From the NCBI GenBank assembly GCA_001048675.1, contig CCKK01000002.1:186001-250000 (forward strand): DNA of 64,000 nucleotides. Direction: 5' to 3'. Below are positions 8,282 to 15,955 of the stretch, one piece after another. Position 1 is the first letter of the stretch, and each line of letters opens with the position of its first letter. This DNA comes from Vibrio diabolicus. GTDB lineage: Bacteria; Pseudomonadota; Gammaproteobacteria; Enterobacterales; Vibrionaceae. The position numbers and the translations under genes were made by a program. Under the pieces are notes generated by a model, which worked only from the letters and a program-made list of their open reading frames with translations, made no database searches and was not told where the DNA came from.

Positions 8282-9274
8282 CTATTTGGAAAGAACGATT
8301 TCGCCGTCGCGATAAACTAAGCTCGGCGTTATATCTTGTCCGAGCAACACCGGGCCATCAAGATCGACAACGCTCGCCTGAGCAGCAATAGGTAACGCAG
8401 CTCGCATTGCCAGCGACGTCCCCAACATACAACCGGACATGAGGCTAAAACCGAGTTCTTTTGCATCGTCGGCCAGCAATAATGCTTCACTGAGCCCTCC
8501 CGTTTTATCTAGCTTAATGTTCACCATTTCATATTTGCCAACCAGCTGAGGTAATTGCTCTCTGGTGTGACAACTTTCATCGGCGCAAAGTGGAATGTGG
8601 TGCGGAATGCTGGCGAGTACGTCGTCGCAGTCTTGTGGCAACGGTTGCTCGATCATGGTGATATTAAACGGTTCGAGTTGAGCAAATACCGTAGCGAGGT
8701 CGAGGTTTTGCCATGCTTCATTCGCATCTAAGACAATTTGCGTGTGCGGTGCGGCGTCACGCACTGCTGCAACGCGCTCAATCACGTGTTCACCATCCAG
8801 TTTTACCTTAAGCAGTTTTGCGCTTTGGCTAAGGTAAGCTTGCGCCTGTTTTGCCATCGCTTGCGGCGTATCGATAGAAACCGTCATCGCCGTCACAATC
8901 GCCTCAGGTAACGTAAAGAGGTCGTGAAATTGTTGCTTGTGGCTCAAAAGCGCAAGAAGATGCCAAAGGGCGCAATCCAACGCATTTCTTGCCGCTCCTG
9001 CGGGCAATAATGATTGAAGCTGGCTTTTGAGAGCCATCACATCAGCGTCACCTTTGGCGTACAAACTTTGCAGTTCATGCGCGGCGTGAGAAATCGCCTT
9101 AATTACCGATTCAACTGATTCACCATAACGAGGGTATGGCGTGCATTCTCCTTGTGCGATCATGCCCAGATGTTCAATTGTCACGCGGACTACGTGGCAC
9201 TCTGTCCGACTGCCGCGAGAGATGCGAAATGGTGTCGCCATAGCAATCGTGACGGGTTCTACATGAATTTTCAT
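8282..9274 (-). CDS. dgcA: Enolase-superfamily N-acyl-D-glutamate racemase / dipeptide epimerase-like
   Basis: A 330-residue enzyme of the mandelate-racemase/muconate-lactonising subgroup of the enolase superfamily. The catalytic KxK motif is LLKVKLD (about 178-184), and the metal ligands follow in LDANEAW, IEQPL and CADES, with the second base Lys in NIKLDKTGG. This pattern is that of L-Ala-D/L-Glu epimerases. Its gene partner is DUF1611 (DgcN), and this pair defines the D-glutamate pathway of marine bacteria, in which DgcN makes an N-acylated D-Glu and DgcA inverts it to the L form. That function is taken from the family and the gene pair; muropeptide epimerase activity is the alternative. 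It ends the dgcR-dgcN-dgcA array. Confidence 0.82.
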   Translation of the reverse strand: MKIHVEPVTIAMATPFRISRGSRTECHVVRVTIEHLGMIAQGECTPYPRYGESVESVIKAISHAAHELQSLYAKGDADVMALKSQLQSLLPAGAARNALDCALWHLLALLSHKQQFHDLFTLPEAIVTAMTVSIDTPQAMAKQAQAYLSQSAKLLKVKLDGEHVIERVAAVRDAAPHTQIVLDANEAWQNLDLATVFAQLEPFNITMIEQPLPQDCDDVLASIPHHIPLCADESCHTREQLPQLVGKYEMVNIKLDKTGGLSEALLLADDAKELGFSLMSGCMLGTSLAMRAALPIAAQASVVDLDGPVLLGQDITPSLVYRDGEIVLSK

Positions 9275-9324
9275 CTCACTAGTTTTCCCTAAACCGCAGT
9301 TATTTTCTAAACCGTAAATGTTTC

Positions 9325-10329
9325 CTAAATCGTAAGAAGCCTATCTGCAACCGCATCAACGCCAAAACGCACAGGGTCGGTGACGGGCACCTGATATTTG
9401 TCGCTCCAATCCTGGCATAACTGGGCAGCATCTTCTTCGCTGATCGCCGAAGTGTTTAAGCAAATACCCACTAATTGAGCTTTTGCATTTGTTAGGCGAG
9501 CAGCGGCCAGATTCGCTTCTATCGTTTGTTTAATGGCTGGCAAGCTCGCATGTGGTAAGTTGCGGATGTGTGGGCGACCAATCTCATGGCACAGTACCAG
9601 AGCGTCCGCTTGTGCGCCGTGAAGTAAGCCCAAACTTACGCCAGCAAACGAAGGGTTAAATAACGAACCTTGCCCTTCGATGATGTCCCAATCGTGGTCG
9701 GTGAACTCAGGGCTGATCCCTTCTACTGCGCCGGAGATAAAATCGGCAACTACAGCATCAATCGAAATGCCACTGCCTGCGATGAGAATTCCGGTTTGAC
9801 CCGTTGCTTTGAACTCTGCACGACAGTTTTTACGCTTCAATGCATGCTCAATGGCAAGGGCAGAGTACATTTTGCCAACGGAGCAATCTGTACCTACAGT
9901 AAGTACTCGCTTGCCTGCGCGAGCTTTGCCATTGCCGACCTTGAGCGGGGCATCATAATGGCGAACATCATACAGTTTGGTTAATCCGCGTTGTTCTAGA
10001 TCGGCAAGAGGAGCAAATTCCGCCAAACGTTGGTGCATGCCCGATGCTATTTCAAATCCCATTTCTGCCGCTTCAAGTAAGGTTGCTTGCCAAGCTTCGG
10101 GAATGACGCCTCCTGGATTTGCCGTGCCGAGCACCAGCGTTTTTGCTCCTTGCTGCTGCGCTTGTTGTAGTGTCATGTCGGTTAAACCAAGCGATACGGT
10201 TTCTGGCGTCAGGCGGATTTGGCCAAGACAAATCTCAGGTCGCCATTGATATATGCCACGCGCGGTTTTTGCTGCGAGTGGATCGGTTACATCGCCAAGA
10301 AAGAGTAGGTAAGGTTGAGCAATTTGCAT
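9325..10329 (-). CDS. dgcN: DUF1611-family DgcN-like enzyme (D-glutamate N-acyltransferase)
   Basis: A 334-residue cytosolic protein of the DUF1611 family with a P-loop-like fold: VLTVGTDCSVGKMYSALAIE (about 148-167) is a nucleotide-binding loop, and GQTGILIAGSGISIDAVVADFISGAVE is the conserved family core. AAGGGA lies 6-8 bases before ATG 10329, so this start is preferred over an ATG six codons upstream. In marine bacteria DgcN acts with DgcA in conversion of D-glutamate to L-glutamate through an N-acetyl intermediate. The dgcA gene starts 50 bases downstream on the same strand and a LysR gene lies just upstream. Older annotation would call it only DUF1611. Confidence 0.8.
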   Translation of the reverse strand: MQIAQPYLLFLGDVTDPLAAKTARGIYQWRPEICLGQIRLTPETVSLGLTDMTLQQAQQQGAKTLVLGTANPGGVIPEAWQATLLEAAEMGFEIASGMHQRLAEFAPLADLEQRGLTKLYDVRHYDAPLKVGNGKARAGKRVLTVGTDCSVGKMYSALAIEHALKRKNCRAEFKATGQTGILIAGSGISIDAVVADFISGAVEGISPEFTDHDWDIIEGQGSLFNPSFAGVSLGLLHGAQADALVLCHEIGRPHIRNLPHASLPAIKQTIEANLAAARLTNAKAQLVGICLNTSAISEEDAAQLCQDWSDKYQVPVTDPVRFGVDAVADRLLTI

Positions 10330-10407
10330 GATGGTTCCCTTCGTCATCGTTATTGCTCATTAATGTAGCCAGACTGATTTAGGAAACCGAATGCTTATTT
10401 GTTAGGC

Positions 10408-10430
10408 AGGTATAACTTCAGGTTATACCT
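10408..10430 (-). promoter_or_regulatory. Inverted repeat between the LysR gene and dgcN
   Basis: Perfect 9-bp arms AGGTATAAC/GTTATACCT (10408-10416 and 10422-10430) around 5 bases, touching the LysR stop codon and about 80 bases before dgcN. It contains the T-N11-A form of a LysR-type box and has no T tract, so an operator for dgcNA is more likely than a terminator. Confidence 0.5.
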
Positions 10431-11312
10431 TTAAACCATCTGTTGTTTTAGGGCGGTGATAAATTGCTTTGTCGCAATGGATTGAGGCGTGTGCTCTGCG
10501 AATAAAATAGAGACAGAGAAGGACATATTTGGCTCCAAAGCATGCACGGAAACGGCATCATCTTGGCGATATTGTTTTGCAGTCCATGGGTCTACAATGG
10601 CGAACCCTGCTTGGTGTTTCACCAGTTCAGCCGCCGCGGAGTAGCTGCGTACGGTGATGGCATGTTGATAATGCTCGTCACGCGCCGACAAGGTTTGATG
10701 CAGCAATAAGCCCAGAGGGTCTCGGCTATCTAAACCGATAATGGGTAAATCGTGACTGATGAGTTCTTCTAAAATAACGACTTTTTCTGCGGGTATCGCT
10801 GCGCTTTTAGGAGCGATCAGTGCTAAGTTTTCTTTCAATAACACGTGCCCCATGATCGCTGGTGGTGTTTCTTCACCAAAAGCGATAGCGACATCCAATT
10901 CATGTTTCAGCAACCCAGAGCACAGCTCATCGCGATTGGCCGTTAATAGCTCAAAGGAGATGCCGTGCTCTTTCGACAACAACGCGACAGTCGGCGCTAA
11001 CAAGTGTGCGGCCAAAACAGGCGGGGCACCGACTCGTAAATGTTGAGTTCCCTGTTTGACTTTGTTGGTCAGAGAGCGAAATTGTCCGAGTTGTTGATAG
11101 ACTTTTTCTGCCTCTGGTAATAAAGCTTTGGCTTCTTGAGTTGGAACGAGACGACCCTTTACACGCTCAAATAAAGCGAAGCTCAGTTGTTGTTCTGTAT
11201 GGGCGAGAATTCGAGTGACATTGGGCTGGGAAACGTGCAGTAAGCGAGCAGCACCAGACACCGTTCCTGCTTGCATAATGGCGTAAAAGACTTCCAATTG
11301 TCTTAAGTTCAC
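10431..11312 (-). CDS. LysR-family regulator of D-glutamate catabolism (DgcR-like)
   Basis: A 293-residue LysR-type transcription factor. The N-terminal winged helix is complete (MNLRQLEVFYAIMQAGTVSGAARLLHVSQPNVTRIL) and a periplasmic-binding-protein-like effector domain follows (about 90-290). It is transcribed in the same direction as dgcN-dgcA, ending about 100 bases before dgcN, whereas LysR genes are usually divergent from their targets. In Pseudoalteromonas the LysR protein DgcR activates dgcN-dgcA with D-glutamate, and the position supports the same role here; this is inference from context. Confidence 0.85.
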   Translation of the reverse strand: MNLRQLEVFYAIMQAGTVSGAARLLHVSQPNVTRILAHTEQQLSFALFERVKGRLVPTQEAKALLPEAEKVYQQLGQFRSLTNKVKQGTQHLRVGAPPVLAAHLLAPTVALLSKEHGISFELLTANRDELCSGLLKHELDVAIAFGEETPPAIMGHVLLKENLALIAPKSAAIPAEKVVILEELISHDLPIIGLDSRDPLGLLLHQTLSARDEHYQHAITVRSYSAAAELVKHQAGFAIVDPWTAKQYRQDDAVSVHALEPNMSFSVSILFAEHTPQSIATKQFITALKQQMV

Positions 11313-11401
11313 TGCGAATTCCTTCTTCTCATGTTGGTCGCCTCAGAATACCCAACCTTGCTGATGAGCGATAGAGGAAAAAAGTGCTGGTGTAGAAAAT
11401 T

Positions 11402-11427
11402 AGGAAGACGATGTTGGTCGTCTTCCT
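11402..11427 (-). terminator. Terminator of the MFS transporter gene
   Basis: 10-bp perfect inverted repeat AGGAAGACGA/TCGTCTTCCT (11402-11411 and 11418-11427), 25 bases past the MFS stop codon, followed on the minus strand by AATTTTCT. A T tract on the plus side makes it potentially bidirectional. Confidence 0.7.
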
Positions 11428-11452
11428 TTTCGTCATATCTATTTATACCGCT

Positions 11453-12661
11453 TTACTTTGCAGCCGCATGAAGGGGCAGATCGTTAAACGGCTCGACGTC
11501 TCGGCTGAGTAATCCCATCAATACCACTGCTAACACCATGACAACAGCTGCTATTGCAAAACCGTATTGTGTTAGCTCGTAATGACTCAACATCGCGATT
11601 AATACATAACTGAGAGATTGAATGGTGGTGGAAAACATGCTGATGCCGCCATCAACACGACCACGTTGATGAACCGCTACGGTGTGATGCATCCAGTTGA
11701 CTCTCGCAATGCGATTTAGCGCGTTAAACACACCAAACAGAGCCGTAAACAATAAGATGGTCAGCGGGCTTATCGCAAAACTCATTCCGATAAACGCTAG
11801 AGATACTATAACCATCGAAGCAAACATAATGTGGCTATGGGAGGCGCGACTCAGCACTTTGGTGACAATGAAACCAGTTAGCAACGAGCCGAGACCAAAA
11901 CTGATGTTGAACCCTGCAAACCAATCGCCAGAGATGCCTTGTTCAGAAAACCAAATCGGCACCAATTTGCTCAAATACGTCAATGCAGGATAAGAGAGAC
12001 AAGAGAGCAGAATAAAGCCATAAAAGCGGGGGTCGAGACGGAATATTTGTTGGCTCTCTTTGAGTTGTGCGATGAAAGCAACGGACTTTGATGCCCTTAA
12101 TTGTTGGGTATACGGCGTCATAATATAAAACATCGCCGCCAAAGCGGATGCGCTGGCTGCAAACAAAGCAAACTCTTTCATTCCCCACATTTCAAGCAAA
12201 ACAATACCCAACGCGCCAGCTCCGAGGGTCGTGGATTGCATTACAATTTCTTGCTGACCCGAAATTTTTGCGTATTCGTGATGCTGATAATTTTCTTGGG
12301 TGAAGGCGTTGTTGGTCGTCCATGCAAAGTTACTCGAAACCCAATACACCAATTGCGCAAAAGCCAGCAGCCAGTGGGACTCAAAACCCAACCAATAAGC
12401 AATGAACACCACCAAAGCCATGCCCGATTGAATCCATTGATTGAGCACGAGGAGTGCTTTGCGTGAGTGTCGGTCAACTAAAGTGGAAAAGAAAGGCGTT
12501 GCCAGAAAAGAAATCGCGGTGCAGCTCAGAGAAACTAAAGCGACGAATGTGCCCATTTTGGGCTCGGAAAGCATGACCCATGGCAGTGCCATCATGAACA
12601 AGCCAGATGAGATACTGTCGAAGAAGCGGCCAGCTAAGTACGGCTGAGTTTTATTTTTCAT
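11453..12661 (-). CDS. MFS efflux transporter, likely SoxR-controlled
   Basis: A 402-residue inner-membrane carrier of the major facilitator superfamily with about 12 predicted helices. The N-terminus MKNKTQPYLAGRFFDSISSG and the loop LVDRHSRKALL between helices 2 and 3 resemble the MFS motif A. ATG 12661 follows GAGG; a longer start would add 26 residues that read through the promoter side. The gene diverges from soxR and its promoter carries the SoxR box with the 19-base spacer typical of MerR-family activation. Redox-cycling drugs or phenazine-like compounds are therefore plausible substrates. Substrate specificity cannot be read from the sequence. Confidence 0.85.
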   Translation of the reverse strand: MKNKTQPYLAGRFFDSISSGLFMMALPWVMLSEPKMGTFVALVSLSCTAISFLATPFFSTLVDRHSRKALLVLNQWIQSGMALVVFIAYWLGFESHWLLAFAQLVYWVSSNFAWTTNNAFTQENYQHHEYAKISGQQEIVMQSTTLGAGALGIVLLEMWGMKEFALFAASASALAAMFYIMTPYTQQLRASKSVAFIAQLKESQQIFRLDPRFYGFILLSCLSYPALTYLSKLVPIWFSEQGISGDWFAGFNISFGLGSLLTGFIVTKVLSRASHSHIMFASMVIVSLAFIGMSFAISPLTILLFTALFGVFNALNRIARVNWMHHTVAVHQRGRVDGGISMFSTTIQSLSYVLIAMLSHYELTQYGFAIAAVVMVLAVVLMGLLSRDVEPFNDLPLHAAAK

Positions 12662-12795
12662 TATGTTTGCCTCAAGTTCTCTTTGGATTTCAAAACGTTG
12701 GCTTATAACGGTGCTGTGTTTGTCAACCAACTTGTTCATTCCGAACGCATTATTTCGAGACCATCTGGGTTTAGCGTTAATTAAGATGGTGCAAC

Positions 12796-12826
12796 TTTAA
12801 AACCTCAAGTAAACTTGAGGTAAAGC
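12796..12826. promoter_or_regulatory. SoxR operator in a back-to-back promoter
   Basis: The 18-base element CCTCAAGTAAACTTGAGG (12803-12820) differs by one base from the consensus SoxR box CCTCAAGTTAACTTGAGG. On the minus strand it fills a 19-base spacer between TTTACC and TAAAGT, serving the MFS gene. On the plus strand TTTAAA (12796) and TAAAGC (12821) also frame a 19-base spacer toward soxR. The over-long spacer is the hallmark of MerR-family activated promoters. Confidence 0.88.
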
Positions 12827-12861
12827 ATTTTTTAACAAAATTGATACACAGGGAGTCAAGG

Positions 12862-13293
12862 ATGGAAATCAGCGTAGGAGAAGTGGCAAAACGTTCCGGA
12901 GTGAAGGTCTCTGCCCTGCATTTTTATGAACAAAAAGGACTGATTTCGAGTTGGAGAAATCAAGGCAATCAGCGTCGCTATCATCGAAGTGTGTTGCGCC
13001 GTGTTGCGGTGATTAAAGCGGCACAGCAAGTGGGGTTGTCGTTAGAAGAAATCAAACATGCGCTAGATGAGCTGCCGAAACATCAAGCGCCAAACAAACA
13101 GCAATGGGAAGTCATGGCGAGTCATTGGCATGAACAGTTGGAGCAAAAAATTCAAAAGCTCAAAGCCCTGCAAAACGATTTGGGTGGATGCATTGGCTGC
13201 GGGTGTTTGTCGTTAGAAACCTGCGTGCTGCGAAACCCAGAAGATGTGTTAGGCAAAGACCACTCGGGTTCTAATTTAACGTTAGAAGAGTAG
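12862..13293 (+). CDS. soxR: Redox-sensing transcriptional regulator SoxR
   Basis: A 143-residue MerR-family activator with a [2Fe-2S] sensor. The MerR helix-turn-helix is at the start (SVGEVAKRSGVKVSALHFYEQKGLI), followed by the wing RRYHRSVLRR and a dimerisation helix. The iron-sulfur motif CIGCGCLSLETC near residues 115-126 is the exact C-x2-C-x-C-x5-C pattern of SoxR. GGAG lies 8 bases before ATG 12862. Oxidation by redox-cycling compounds or superoxide turns on its targets. A near-consensus SoxR box lies just upstream and faces the divergent MFS gene; no soxS gene is present, as usual outside enteric bacteria. Confidence 0.96.
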   Translation: MEISVGEVAKRSGVKVSALHFYEQKGLISSWRNQGNQRRYHRSVLRRVAVIKAAQQVGLSLEEIKHALDELPKHQAPNKQQWEVMASHWHEQLEQKIQKLKALQNDLGGCIGCGCLSLETCVLRNPEDVLGKDHSGSNLTLEE

Positions 13294-13302
13294 GTGCTAT
13301 TC

Positions 13303-13707
13303 CTATTCTTTGTCGAAACTGTCCACCACAATTGCACCCATTGACGCCGGCATTGTGATGACGATGACCCGTTTTATCGCAACCAAAGGCTCATTCATTA
13401 GTGGCAGCTTATCAAGACAGAAAAGAACTAACGCCACCACAACGGCCGCAATGAGGTACGCGATAACCACACGAAAAATAAAAATGGATACGCGATTTTT
13501 GATGTGGCTTTGGAACACGCTTTGATAGGCGAAAAAACTGAGGAAAATGACAGAAAGGCTTAACAGCATGAGCAGGTTTGCCATTGGCAAGCTTTCACCT
13601 AGTCGCCACGCCTCTTCAGAAAAAGAGATGGGTACGGCGAGGGCAAAAGCGCCAACCAACACTTGGCTGGCGTCTTCTAAGTTAAAGTGACTACTCATGC
13701 TGCTCAT
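13303..13707 (-). CDS. DUF2391-like integral membrane protein
   Basis: A 134-residue membrane protein with four hydrophobic stretches (about 12-28, 40-60, 74-98, 112-128). The N-terminal EDASQVLVGAFALAVPISFSEEAW and the C-terminal VIVITMPASMGAIVVDSFDK match the DUF2391 family of putative integral membrane proteins, whose function is unknown. The gene converges on soxR with a 9-base gap and lies 4 bases downstream of the TPR protein gene, so the two membrane proteins are probably co-transcribed. Confidence 0.72.
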   Translation of the reverse strand: MSSMSSHFNLEDASQVLVGAFALAVPISFSEEAWRLGESLPMANLLMLLSLSVIFLSFFAYQSVFQSHIKNRVSIFIFRVVIAYLIAAVVVALVLFCLDKLPLMNEPLVAIKRVIVITMPASMGAIVVDSFDKE

Positions 13708-13711
13708 TCCA

Positions 13712-14557
13712 TTATTCGTTTGCTAGGTGTAAGAGCTTTTCAAAGCGCTCGTTACCATGCAGCAATTCGAGGTCTCGCTCTTCGGCAAGCAAGTCACGAA
13801 TAGATGGGCTGTATTCAATAGCGCGTTCCAAGTCTTCAATGGCTTGCTCTTCAATGCCAAGACGAGAGTATGCACAAGCACGTTGATACAGTGCAGGACC
13901 ATTGGTGTAATCGACTTCAAGTACGCGGTTACAGATGCTCAGTGCCCAGTGGTATTCGTTGATTTCCATCGCGGCGTCTGCTTTGTAAGTCAACGCTTCT
14001 AAATCACCTGGGCGAATCAGCAAGATCTCATCATAGATTTCAATACGTTGCTCTGGTGTTTGTGAGCTTTGCGCACGCAACCATAAGTTATGGATCTCGT
14101 TGATTTTCTCAATTTCTTTATTGTTTTCACTGATAATGCGAGTTTTGCGTTTTAAATCTCGCTCCAGTGCTACAAATTTCTTCTCGTATTCTTGGGCGAT
14201 CTTTTCTAATCGTTTATCCGCCATCTCTTTGGTGTTGTGTTTAAACTCACGCAGAGATTGCCAGCCTACAAAGGCGATCAGCGATGCGACACCTGCGATG
14301 ATGTAGAAGAAGTAGGTTACGGTCACGTTGGCATAGTTCAACGATTTATCCGCAACCGTAAGCTCGCGGTCGGTGATCTCTGTGATCATTCGTTTTTCTA
14401 GGCTCTGATAGTCCTGACGCAGTGCTTTTAGCTCATCTAAAATATAGCGTTCCATTAATGGTCTATCTAACAGATCCGATTCTGAATACTTTTCGTCCGA
14501 TGCCATCGTCGGCAAGGCAAGTATCAGCGAGAAAAAAATACCAATAAATAAGCGCAT
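13712..14557 (-). CDS. Membrane-anchored coiled-coil TPR protein
   Basis: A 281-residue protein. A signal peptide (MRLFIGIFFSLILALPTMAS) is followed by a short region, then a transmembrane helix near 90-110 (YFFYIIAGVASLIAFVGW), a long charged coiled coil (about 115-175, KELAQEYEKKF-like heptads) and two to three tetratricopeptide repeats at the C-terminus (ALTYKADAAMEINEYHWALSICNRVL, ALYQRACAYSRLGIEEQAIEDLERAIEYSP style). The start at 14557 follows AAGGACG; an upstream reading frame lacks a ribosome site. TPRs suggest a protein-docking role. It is probably co-transcribed with the DUF2391 gene. No specific function can be given. Confidence 0.75.
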   Translation of the reverse strand: MRLFIGIFFSLILALPTMASDEKYSESDLLDRPLMERYILDELKALRQDYQSLEKRMITEITDRELTVADKSLNYANVTVTYFFYIIAGVASLIAFVGWQSLREFKHNTKEMADKRLEKIAQEYEKKFVALERDLKRKTRIISENNKEIEKINEIHNLWLRAQSSQTPEQRIEIYDEILLIRPGDLEALTYKADAAMEINEYHWALSICNRVLEVDYTNGPALYQRACAYSRLGIEEQAIEDLERAIEYSPSIRDLLAEERDLELLHGNERFEKLLHLANE

Positions 14558-14757
14558 AAAACGTCCTTTCACGAGAAGAGTACAGATAGACCATGCAACA
14601 ATAGCAAATAGCACAAACGTTTAGCAAAGTTATTACAAAAGAAATAATTGTCGTCTACGTAAAAGTCATATTCTTGTTGTTTTTCAGTTTGTTCCTGGTG
14701 GTTATTTGCCGTGATATCTTTTATCCTCCTTGCGAATTTATGATTAATGGAGTGAGC

Positions 14758-15228
14758 ATGGACGCGCGAGCTAAGGATTACTTAGAGCAGTATCTAAAAT
14801 TATTATCACCAGAACAAAGAGCAGCCGTACCATCAGTTAGTGCTGACTATTATTGTGCCGATGAATACAACGCCAACGTATGCGCCGATTTGGTTCGAAT
14901 TGGACAGAAAACCGCCTCTTGCAGTATGGAGCTTTGGTATCGAGAGCATGGCGAAAGCATGCCACAAGTGGGTCATTTACAAGTCGTCACGAATTGGAAC
15001 GGGGACCCCGTTTGTGTGATACGAATTACTGATGTCAGCACATGCAAATATGAGGATGTAACCGCAGAGTTTGCCTACGCAGAAGGCGAAGGTGATAGAA
15101 CGTTAAACTGGTGGCGTGACGCGCATAATGCATTTTTTAACGCTGAATGCGATGAGTTGAACATAGATTGGCATGAGAAACGTACGCTAGTTTTGGAGCG
15201 TTTTGAAGTGGTGTATCCAGTCAATTAA
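14758..15228 (+). CDS. ASCH-domain protein
   Basis: A 156-residue cytosolic protein. From about residue 25 on it matches the ASCH fold, a PUA-like beta-barrel predicted to bind RNA: VRIGQKTASCSMELWYREHG (the conserved GxKxxs-type motif), VVTNWNGDPVCVIRITDV, and AYAEGEGDRTLNWWRDAHNAFF ending in LVLERFEVVYPV. A GGAG site lies before ATG 14758; a start 6 codons upstream is possible. ASCH proteins of this size include the YqfB-type amidohydrolase that cleaves N4-acetylcytidine and proteins of unknown role. A terminator follows directly, so the gene is monocistronic. Confidence 0.8.
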   Translation: MDARAKDYLEQYLKLLSPEQRAAVPSVSADYYCADEYNANVCADLVRIGQKTASCSMELWYREHGESMPQVGHLQVVTNWNGDPVCVIRITDVSTCKYEDVTAEFAYAEGEGDRTLNWWRDAHNAFFNAECDELNIDWHEKRTLVLERFEVVYPVN

Positions 15229-15236
15229 TCTCTGAT

Positions 15237-15264
15237 AGCAGCACTGATTTGAAGTGCTGCTTTC
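15237..15264 (+). terminator. Terminator of the ASCH gene
   Basis: 9-bp perfect inverted repeat AGCAGCACT/AGTGCTGCT (15237-15245 and 15253-15261) followed by TTTCTT. Confidence 0.85.
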
Positions 15265-15278
15265 TTGAGAGACCGCTT

Positions 15279-15866
15279 TTAGCGCTTGCGAGCGGTCACA
15301 CTAAACATGTGCCAGTGTTTTGGGCTTCCGACTACCGTGGTTCCGTCTTCATCTCTTTCATTCAATGAAATGAGTTCGTAATCCGCGAATAAACTTTCCA
15401 CTTCCTTTTTCGTTAATGCGGTAATGTTAGGATGCATTTCTGATGCAACCCAGGAGTCTTTTACTCCTAAGAAATCACCGCAAAAGATACCGCCAGGTTG
15501 TAAGGCACTGTCTATTTTGGTCCAAACTTGCTCAAAGCCTTCGTCCGGGCAAAAGAACAAACTGGCATTCGCGATAACCAGGCTGCATTGAGGATAGTCA
15601 AACTCAGTAAAACAGCACTGTGAAATTGAGAAACGCTTGTGGCTTTCAAAGCGTGTTAAACAAGTTTTTACTGCATCTTCATGGCTATCAAATGCGTGAA
15701 CGTTAAACCCCTGTTCGAGGAGAAAATGACTGTCTCGACCTATTCCGCAGCCAATATCAAGAGCGACTTTGCTCTCGAGTTTCAGTAGGTTTACGGCATT
15801 TTCTACGTTTGGGCGGTGAGGTTGGTTTAAAATTTTCTGATAGTACTCGTTCCATTGTGCTGACAT
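15279..15866 (-). CDS. Class I SAM-dependent methyltransferase
   Basis: A 195-residue enzyme with a complete Rossmann methyltransferase core. Motif I VALDIGCGIGRDSHFLLEQG is near residues 33-52, an acidic residue after beta-2 lies in HAFDSHEDAV, and the motif IV/V region reads CSLVIANASLFFCPDEGF. The layout is closest to TehB/UbiE-type small-molecule methyltransferases. The acceptor substrate is not visible. It stands alone between the ASCH gene, which is convergent, and the phospholipase D gene upstream on the same strand. Confidence 0.82.
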   Translation of the reverse strand: MSAQWNEYYQKILNQPHRPNVENAVNLLKLESKVALDIGCGIGRDSHFLLEQGFNVHAFDSHEDAVKTCLTRFESHKRFSISQCCFTEFDYPQCSLVIANASLFFCPDEGFEQVWTKIDSALQPGGIFCGDFLGVKDSWVASEMHPNITALTKKEVESLFADYELISLNERDEDGTTVVGSPKHWHMFSVTARKR

Positions 15867-15955
15867 TGAACTTCCTTGTATTTATTGTGTTTCCCCAAAT
15901 CTAGTGTCCATTCTTGTATTGCTTTATCGGGGAGGTTTTGAAACATTGGCAATTG

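Noticed and set aside
12101..12466. 121-codon frame antisense to the MFS gene
   Set aside because: Overlaps a credible transporter gene completely and lacks a start signal.
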